Part shown: positions 58,986 to 64,000 of the stretch, piece by piece | Numbering within the stretch: the first letter of the stretch is position 1 | How the letters are laid out: each line of letters opens with the position of its first letter | Assembly: GCA_020633235.1 (NCBI GenBank) | Contig: JACKEA010000003.1 | Span: 940,611 to 1,004,610 of the forward strand | Reading direction: 5' to 3' | DNA from: Polyangiaceae bacterium | GTDB taxonomy: Bacteria; Myxococcota_A; Polyangia; Polyangiales; Polyangiaceae | DNA length: 64,000 nt | Notes under the pieces: generated by a model | The model's database searches: none | What the model saw: only the letters and a program-made list of their open reading frames with translations | Told to the model about the DNA's origin: nothing | Program-made: the position numbers and the translations under genes

Positions 58986-60710
58986 TCATTCTGGCGCGTC
59001 CTTCCGGACGCATTCGTTCACGGAGAAGTAGCCGCGGCTGTCGAGCCACTGCCGACGCAGCTGAAGGCCGGACAGAGAGAGAAGCTTGGGAATGTCCTCG
59101 CGGCGGAACTTGCGCGACGTGCCCACCTGCACGGCGTCTCCGGCGGCGAGCCGCACTTCCATGTCCAGCTTGCCGATGTACACGGCCTGGGGGACCGTCG
59201 TGGCGAGCTTCATGTTCACGCAGCGGTTCTCGATGCCTTCGTAGGGCTCGTCTCGGTCGTAGGTGGATTCCTGCTCGAAGGCCGTCAAGTCGAAGTTGGC
59301 ATCCAGCTCGTTGTTGATGCGCCGGAGCATGTTCATGAAGAAAGCGTGGTTCGCGTGCCCGGCTTCGTAGGCGCGACGCAGGATCTCTTCGTCCTTGTGC
59401 AGATCGATGCCGATCAGGAAGCGATCGTGCACCGTCATGCGCTCTCGCATCGACCGCAAGAACTCCACCGTATCGGCAAGGGTCTCGATGTTCCCCAGGG
59501 AGCCGCCGAAGAACAGGATCACTTTTCCGGCGGCGTCGGGGATGCTTTCGAGCACCTCGTCGAAGTGCCCATGGCGCGGCTCCACCGTTACCCGTCCCGG
59601 GTAGGACTCCTCGATCTCCGCCTTGGTCGCGGACAGCGCGCCCTTGGAGAGGTCGATGGGCGTGTATGTGAGCCGGGTGCTCGCCCGCCCGCGCAAGGCG
59701 GCGTCGAACAGCAACTTGACCTTGCGGGCGGAGCCACAGCCGAGCTCGACGAACAGTCGTTCTCCGTCGACGATTTCCCCGGCGCGAGAGCGTAGAATCT
59801 CCTCTTCGGCGTCCACCAGGTAGTAGTCGGGGCAGTCGATGTAGCGGTCGTACAGGCGCGAGCCCATCGAGTTCCAGATGTGGCAGTGGTCGAGCCGCTT
59901 CACCCGAGAGGGGCTGGCCATCGCGCGGCGCACGGCGCTCTCGAACTCGCTCTCCGTTTCCGACAGCTGAGCGTCCTGCACTCGATAGCACCACACCCGA
60001 AACATCGCCTTCGGGTCCTTCTTGGGCAGGTACTGCTCGGGCTCGGTGAGGTGGACCTGCTGCCAGACGCCGTCCTTCTCGAGCGCCTCCATCCTCGAGC
60101 GCACCCCCATCGCGTCACTCTCGAAGAAGTCCGTGCGCATGGTGAACACGACTACGCCGCCGGGCTTCACGACGCGCGTGATCTCGTCGAGGGTATGCGC
60201 CGGAGCTTGGCCGAAGGAGAACACGCCCACCAGCACCGCGGCGGCGAAGTGACTGTTCGGAAACGCGTCCAGAGGAAAGCCCAGGTCCGCCTGCACGACG
60301 TGCTGGTAGACGCCCTTGGCAGCGGCTTGCTCCAGCATCGCGTCCGAGAGATCGACGGCGGTCAAGTGGCCGAAGCCGCGCTTGGCGAGCTCGACGCCCG
60401 CAGCGCCCGTGCCTGCGCCAGCGTCCAGGACCGGCGAAACGTCCTTGAAAGGGACGAATTTCTCCACGATCTCTGCGGCGCGAACGTGGCCAAAGAAGCC
60501 GATGGCCTCGTGATCTTCGTCGTAGGTGGTGGCCCAGTCTCGGTACAGATCCCGCAACTGTGAGCGACTCTTCGCCTCATATGCGCGCTTCCAGATGCGC
60601 TCTCGGCGTGCGACGCCGTTGTTGGCCGAGGTGGATTGGGGCGGGGTGGAAGTCGTGTCCGGACTGGTCGAGCTCACTGTTCTCCGCGAAAAAGCACTGC
60701 GTCCGCGCAT
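58986..60710 (-). CDS. Two-domain methyltransferase: class I SAM-MTase fused to EgtD-like domain
   Basis: 574 residues. Residues about 45-245 are a class I SAM methyltransferase with motif I VLDAGAGTGAAGVEL (94-108) and VVKPGGVVVF. Residues about 275-574 match EgtD, the histidine N-alpha-trimethyltransferase of ergothioneine synthesis: GSRLYDRYIDCPDYYLVDAE, FVELGCGSARKVKLL (from 320), GGSLGN (402-407) and NMLRRINNELDANFD (460-474). In EgtD a Glu/Ser pair near the C-terminus holds the histidine imidazole; here the matching segment reads VGTSRKF (529-535), with Gly in place of Glu but Ser kept. The substrate may therefore not be histidine. First gene of the importer operon. The N-terminal 35 residues look disordered, so the true start may be further in. 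Confidence 0.85.
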   Translation of the reverse strand: MRGRSAFSRRTVSSTSPDTTSTPPQSTSANNGVARRERIWKRAYEAKSRSQLRDLYRDWATTYDEDHEAIGFFGHVRAAEIVEKFVPFKDVSPVLDAGAGTGAAGVELAKRGFGHLTAVDLSDAMLEQAAAKGVYQHVVQADLGFPLDAFPNSHFAAAVLVGVFSFGQAPAHTLDEITRVVKPGGVVVFTMRTDFFESDAMGVRSRMEALEKDGVWQQVHLTEPEQYLPKKDPKAMFRVWCYRVQDAQLSETESEFESAVRRAMASPSRVKRLDHCHIWNSMGSRLYDRYIDCPDYYLVDAEEEILRSRAGEIVDGERLFVELGCGSARKVKLLFDAALRGRASTRLTYTPIDLSKGALSATKAEIEESYPGRVTVEPRHGHFDEVLESIPDAAGKVILFFGGSLGNIETLADTVEFLRSMRERMTVHDRFLIGIDLHKDEEILRRAYEAGHANHAFFMNMLRRINNELDANFDLTAFEQESTYDRDEPYEGIENRCVNMKLATTVPQAVYIGKLDMEVRLAAGDAVQVGTSRKFRREDIPKLLSLSGLQLRRQWLDSRGYFSVNECVRKDAPE

Positions 60711-60721
60711 GCGGGACGCGA

Positions 60722-60747
60722 TTGAAAACGATGTCCGATCGTTTCAA
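60722..60747. promoter_or_regulatory. Inverted repeat in front of the methyltransferase/importer operon
   Basis: TTGAAAACGAT at 60722-60732 faces ATCGTTTCAA at 60738-60747 across a 5-base spacer. The arms match at 10 positions apart from one extra A in the left arm. It lies 12-37 bp before the ATG at 60710 and is much more AT-rich than its surroundings. Size and position fit a repressor operator. The regulator gene is not in the window. Confidence 0.55.
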
Positions 60748-60775
60748 CGCATCCGCCCCGTGCTGTCAAGGCGCT

Positions 60776-61579
60776 CTAGTTCAGCAGCTTGCCGTCGGGA
60801 CCCCGGTCGTCGTCGTCCTTGCCGTCCCCCTGGATCACCTTGAGACCCGAGCGCTGCACACGCTTCTTGCGCGCGTCGCGGTCGCGTGCGGCTTCGCGCT
60901 CGAGTGAGCGCAGCTTGAGCTTGAGCCAGAAGCGACGCGCGGGGCTGGGCGAGCCACCGAAGAGCCAGCCCGCGAGCATGCCGCCGAAGGGAGAGACAAG
61001 CCCTGCTGCCGGCATCTCCAGCGTGATCACCATCAGCACGCTCATGGCCACCACGAACAGCACCAGGCCGCGGGAAGTGACCGGCAGCACGAAGAAGAGC
61101 TGCACGGTCTGGCCCTTGAAGCTCATGGCCCAGGCGATGGCGATGGCCTCGATCGCCGGCACGGAGGAAAACCAGTACTCGGGGATCAGCTTGGCGGCGA
61201 CGGAAGCCGGCAAGATCTTTCCCATCAGCATCTGGAACAGATAGGCGACGGTGCTCGACAGGATCAGAAATCGGATCAGCTTCGGCCCACCCCACTTCTG
61301 CTCCAAGCTGGGCGTGAGGAAGTAGAAGCCGAGCAAGGCGAAGAAGATCGCGCCCACCCGCGGCTCGTGCATGAGCGGCGCGGTGAACAAGCGCCACACT
61401 TCGCCTTCGAGGATCTTGTCGGTGTTGCCACAGAAGAAGGCGAAGGCAGTCCCGGGTGCGCCGCCCCAGTTCAGGCCCAGCGCGAAGGCCAGCCAGATGG
61501 CGAACAGCGTGATCATCACGCCCCACAGCGCCTTGCCGGGGCGGGGCAGCACGAAGGCCGGAGTCGGGTTCTCCCTCAC
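60776..61579 (-). CDS. Rhomboid-like membrane protein lacking the catalytic pair
   Basis: 267 residues from GTG 61579 (a TTG at 61615 is less likely). About six transmembrane helices, with the rhomboid-type loop VWRLFTAPLMHEPRVGAIFF and a Gly-rich helix late in the chain. Active rhomboids have Gly-x-Ser-Gly and a later His; here the matching places read SSVPAIEAIAIAW and SPFGGMLAGWLFGG, with no Ser-Gly and no His. It is thus probably a pseudoprotease, comparable in kind to iRhom or Derlin. The C-terminal tail is highly charged (KKRVQRSG to KDDDDRGPDG). It lies 65 bp upstream of the methyltransferase operon on the same strand. Confidence 0.75.
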   Translation of the reverse strand: MRENPTPAFVLPRPGKALWGVMITLFAIWLAFALGLNWGGAPGTAFAFFCGNTDKILEGEVWRLFTAPLMHEPRVGAIFFALLGFYFLTPSLEQKWGGPKLIRFLILSSTVAYLFQMLMGKILPASVAAKLIPEYWFSSVPAIEAIAIAWAMSFKGQTVQLFFVLPVTSRGLVLFVVAMSVLMVITLEMPAAGLVSPFGGMLAGWLFGGSPSPARRFWLKLKLRSLEREAARDRDARKKRVQRSGLKVIQGDGKDDDDRGPDGKLLN

Positions 61580-61616
61580 GAGACAACTCGTAGCCGCAGC
61601 CGCGGCCCTCCGCAAC

Positions 61617-62714
61617 TCACTGGACGGCGGTGCAGCTGGCGTCGCGCACTACGCCCGGCATCGTCGTCGCGCTGCACAGCGCGATGGGCCCGGGGGATCC
61701 GTCGGTCTTGCGGGTGGTGACGGTGACGTCGTGGGCCGCGGCGGCGAGCCCGTCGAAGCGGAGATCCCCGCCGCAAGGCACCGTCTTCTTGTCGCTGCCG
61801 TCCAAGAGGCCCGTGACTTCGCTGATGTCGCTGCAGCTGATGCCCAGCGTCGCGCTGACCACGGACGAGGGAACTCGGATGCTGGAGTCCTCCGTCAGCG
61901 GATCGCAACCGGCGTCCAGCGTCGCCCCGGCCTGCGCCTTGCGGAAACAGGTGGTGCCCCAACGCGGCGAGGACGCTCCGCTCTCGAAGGCGAACACCTC
62001 GAAGTCGTAGCTCTGATCGGGCGTCAGATCGCTGAAGGTGGCCGAGTCACCGCAGCCCGCGCTCTGTGTCGCCGGCGCGGCGCCCAGCCGGTGGGCATCG
62101 AAGTGCTCGACCATGCCGGCATCCGTGCCGCAGGTCAGATCCCCGAGGGCCGTGCCGATACCCACGCGAATGGCGGTCGGCGTGTCGCTACCGGCGACGA
62201 GCTTGCCGCAGCCGTGCACGTAGCGGGTCAGGTAGTAGGCGGCGGTGACCGGACCTTCCGCCGGGGAGCCGGCGAGGTTCCTGCCACAGCTCGTGCTCCA
62301 GCGGGGGGGGACGTACTCACCGGTGCTGTCCCGCACCAGGGTGCGGCCGCCGGGCCCGAGGGCATGCACGTCGGTGCGATCGTACACGTCGACCTCGGCG
62401 TCGTAGCGATGGCCCGGGATCACGAAGCCGGTGGCGGCGGGCTGCAAGCACGACAGCGGGCGATAGGCGCCGCCGTCGCTGAGCACCGTGCTCGGCAACG
62501 CAAAGGGATCCGCCGGCTCCTCGGCGGTGCCGAGGTCGAAGAACGTGACCACCATGCGTCGCGCTGCGCCGGGCGCGTCCGCGCACACCACCTCGCCCAG
62601 GAAATCCTGCGGGGCGACCGCCACCAGCGTCGGCGTCCGAGTCGGGGCCTCGCCCCCGGTGCTGCTGCACGCGGTGGTGGCCACGAGCAGGGCGGACAAG
62701 AGAAGAGTACGCAA
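61617..62714 (-). CDS. Lipoprotein with Cys-rich beta domain
   Basis: 365 residues if the TTG at 62714 is used, which puts RTLLLSALLVATTAC (lipobox Cys16) at the N-terminus; an ATG at 62777 would add 21 residues. The mature protein has several strand-rich segments and about fourteen cysteines (LSCLQPAATGFV, STSCGRNLAG, GCGKLVAGS, LTCGTDAG), with two fibronectin-III-like pieces ending YDFEVFAFESG and HDVTVTTRKTD. I recognise no named family. Likely surface or periplasmic. It ends 37 bp before the rhomboid-like gene. Confidence 0.7.
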   Translation of the reverse strand: MRTLLLSALLVATTACSSTGGEAPTRTPTLVAVAPQDFLGEVVCADAPGAARRMVVTFFDLGTAEEPADPFALPSTVLSDGGAYRPLSCLQPAATGFVIPGHRYDAEVDVYDRTDVHALGPGGRTLVRDSTGEYVPPRWSTSCGRNLAGSPAEGPVTAAYYLTRYVHGCGKLVAGSDTPTAIRVGIGTALGDLTCGTDAGMVEHFDAHRLGAAPATQSAGCGDSATFSDLTPDQSYDFEVFAFESGASSPRWGTTCFRKAQAGATLDAGCDPLTEDSSIRVPSSVVSATLGISCSDISEVTGLLDGSDKKTVPCGGDLRFDGLAAAAHDVTVTTRKTDGSPGPIALCSATTMPGVVRDASCTAVQ

Positions 62715-62781
62715 CGTGCCGGGTGTCCTAGCCCGAGCCGTGCTCCACGCAAAGCGGGATTTTGCAGGCTGGGCCAAAGGC

Positions 62782-63309
62782 CTATTCGATGGGCAGGTAC
62801 ACGCGTTCGTCGCCCATCGGCTCGTAGGCCACCAGCTGATCCGAGCGCAGCACGAAGCGAGCGGCCGCGGAGCCGGCTTCCAAGGTGGGCTCGGGAAAAT
62901 CTCCGGGAGAGCAGCGGCGGCTGAGCACCACCGGCGGGCGCGACACCTCTACGGCGGCGGCGCCGTTGTGCCGCGCGTAGCGCACGCGCACGTTGAACGC
63001 CGACTCGGCGGTGCAGTCGAAACGCTCCCCGCTGCGTATCGTGAGCTTCTCCGCCACGCTCACGTGCTCCTCCGCCGTGGCCGAGCCGCTGTGCAGCCGG
63101 AGCGTGCTGGTCACGGTGCGCTCGAAGCGCTCGATGACATTGGGTGGCGGGCGGATGCCGCGCGACTGCTGCATCGCTTGCCAGGTGGTTCCCACCCGCA
63201 GCACTTCGTCCTCGGGGGTCTCGTGGGCGACTTCCGGCGGCCGTTCGTTGGCGCGGCCTCCGCAGCCCGCGAGCACGAGAGACGCGAGCACGGTCGCGCG
63301 GGCGATCAT
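62782..63309 (-). CDS. Small lipoprotein
   Basis: 175 residues. ATG 63309 overlaps the stop of the gene before it (ATGA). Lipobox LAGC (Cys16), then a charged segment followed by a beta-rich domain: TVTSTLRLHSGSATAEEHVSV, IRSGERFDCTAESAFNVRVRY and VVLSRRCSPGDF, with one probable disulfide. No recognised domain. It is surely co-expressed with the Cys-rich lipoprotein encoded just upstream, so the two may form a complex. Confidence 0.7.
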   Translation of the reverse strand: MIARATVLASLVLAGCGGRANERPPEVAHETPEDEVLRVGTTWQAMQQSRGIRPPPNVIERFERTVTSTLRLHSGSATAEEHVSVAEKLTIRSGERFDCTAESAFNVRVRYARHNGAAAVEVSRPPVVLSRRCSPGDFPEPTLEAGSAAARFVLRSDQLVAYEPMGDERVYLPIE

Positions 63310-63803
63310 TCCGTCGCGCCGTCCGTGGCCGCCTCGCTGCCACTGTCCTTCGGGGTGGAGGTATCCGGGGCGGCGTCCGGAACCTCGACGGGGACGGCCA
63401 GGAACTCGCACTCGGCGATCTTCTCCGGGTTCAGCACCACGTCGCACACCTTGGTGAGGGCGGTCTTGTCGCTCGGCTTGGGGTCGCAGCTCGAGAGCTC
63501 CGTCACGCCGTTCTTCGCGCAGCTGCCGGCGGCCTGGATCGAGCTCACGCAGCTCTTCACCTGCGGTGCCCCCGGCTGCTCGCCCTTCGCCAACCCGTGC
63601 AGGCACTGGTCGCGATAGAAGCGCTTGCACTGATCGACGTCGTCCACGATGCCGCAGAACTGCGCAGCTTCGCAGCGGGCTTCCTCGATGTCTCGGCATT
63701 CGTCCACGCCGACGGCGTCCGTGCCGCAGCCGGCGGCATGGAAGACCAGGAACGAGTAGACGAAGGACGCAGCCAAGGCCGCCAGCGGTCGGGACACACC
63801 CAT
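63306..63803 (-). CDS. Small Cys-rich lipoprotein
   Basis: 165 residues, ATG 63803. Signal with lipobox AAGC (Cys26). The body has about eleven cysteines in ECRDIEEARCEAAQFCGIVD, QCKRFYRDQCLHG and SCVSSIQAAGSC, then an acidic, low-complexity tail (DAAPDTSTPKDSGSEAATDG). The helical Cys-paired pattern is common among myxobacterial lipoproteins of unknown function. It overlaps the next lipoprotein gene by 4 bp. Confidence 0.72.
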   Translation of the reverse strand: MGVSRPLAALAASFVYSFLVFHAAGCGTDAVGVDECRDIEEARCEAAQFCGIVDDVDQCKRFYRDQCLHGLAKGEQPGAPQVKSCVSSIQAAGSCAKNGVTELSSCDPKPSDKTALTKVCDVVLNPEKIAECEFLAVPVEVPDAAPDTSTPKDSGSEAATDGATE

Positions 63804-64000
63804 GGGGTGGCGCTACCATGCCGGCCCGAGGAGAGGCGAGTTTCTGGCGGCCTGCGCCGGTCTCTAAAGCGTGTTGACAGTTTCTGCCGACACCGCCCTT
63901 CTCGGGCGTCGGGCATAGGCCCTTCCTGCTTCGACGAGGGTAGTCTCACGGACCGGAGCGACGGTTCGCCAGAGCTTCCCTCTCCACAAGCGTTTTGCGT
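63804..64000. other. Gene-free right edge
   Basis: 197 bp upstream of the last lipoprotein gene. It probably holds that gene's promoter, and perhaps a divergent gene starting past the edge. A TTGACA hexamer occurs at 63874-63879 on the plus strand but no matching -10 box follows at 16-18 bases. I see nothing else I can support here. Confidence 0.5.

Noticed and set aside
60776..61579. Active rhomboid protease or the myxosortase itself
   Set aside because: No Gly-x-Ser-Gly and no His at the expected helix. Myxosortase also needs its own conserved residues, which I cannot find here.
63874..63879. TTGACA as a -35 promoter element
   Set aside because: No sequence resembling TATAAT occurs 16-18 bases downstream on the same strand.

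Overview
The window is a stretch of chromosome from a GC-rich delta-group bacterium, most likely a myxobacterium of the Polyangiales/Sorangium type. This rests on marker content, not on a database search: two proteins end in a MYXO-CTERM sorting tail (Cys-Gly-Cys-Arg, a hydrophobic segment and an Arg cluster), there are three large Hanks-type Ser/Thr kinases, an FHA protein, many Ser/Gly-rich lipoproteins, CDGxDxxCxG surface repeats, and strong third-position GC that opens long false ORFs on the wrong strand. I call 56 protein genes and one tRNA; 17 of the proteins carry a lipoprotein signal. No transposase, integrase, prophage gene, rRNA or CRISPR array is visible.

Layout. 0.1-3.5 kb: lipoproteins and a SixA-like phosphatase. 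3.5-11 kb: an OmpR/HK two-component pair, undecaprenyl diphosphate synthase (uppS) and a giant PknK-like kinase-ATPase. 11-16.6 kb: a receiver-EAL protein, an aldehyde dehydrogenase, small proteins and FabH. 16.6-21.2 kb: an FHA protein divergent from an operon of WS/DGAT acyltransferase, Tat-exported small subunit and GMC oxidoreductase. 21.2-27.1 kb: a Bax-inhibitor-1 protein, an octaheme cytochrome c with a membrane partner, a HEAT-like protein and glyoxalase I. 27.1-27.7 kb: tRNA-Arg(TCT) preceded by two 189-bp tandem repeats that each carry the tRNA 3' end. 27.7-34.1 kb: an SDR, a DWG-type kinase, a MYXO-CTERM beta-helix protein and Cys-rich lipoproteins. 34.3-37.4 kb: a translationally coupled operon of small subunit, C45 acyltransferase/amidohydrolase and a second GMC oxidoreductase. 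37.5-43.9 kb: an adenylate cyclase, class II photolyase, PEGA protein, membrane dipeptidase and CDP-alcohol phosphatidyltransferase. 44.9-50.5 kb: a ClC protein, two tandem DUF4139 proteins and another DWG kinase. 50.5-56.6 kb: mostly surface lipoproteins plus TrmO. 56.6-60.7 kb: a minus-strand operon of a methyltransferase-EgtD-like fusion, an ABC ATPase and a fused binding-protein/permease, with an inverted repeat in front. 60.8-63.8 kb: a rhomboid-like pseudoprotease and three lipoproteins.

How genes work together. Several runs are joined by 1-8 bp overlaps and are probably operons: receiver/kinase at 4.1-6.2 kb, WS/DGAT-GMC at 17.8-21.2 kb, cytochrome/membrane protein at 22.2-24.3 kb, small subunit-C45-GMC at 34.3-37.4 kb, ClC-DUF4139 at 44.9-49.3 kb, and transporter/methyltransferase at 56.6-60.7 kb. 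Convergent neighbours usually meet with no space at all.

Best candidates for something not yet described: (1) the EgtD-like fusion enzyme next to a quaternary-amine-type importer; (2) the C45-GMC operon; (3) the tRNA-anchored 189-bp repeats; (4) a short repeated element that lies directly behind stop codons at five of six loci.
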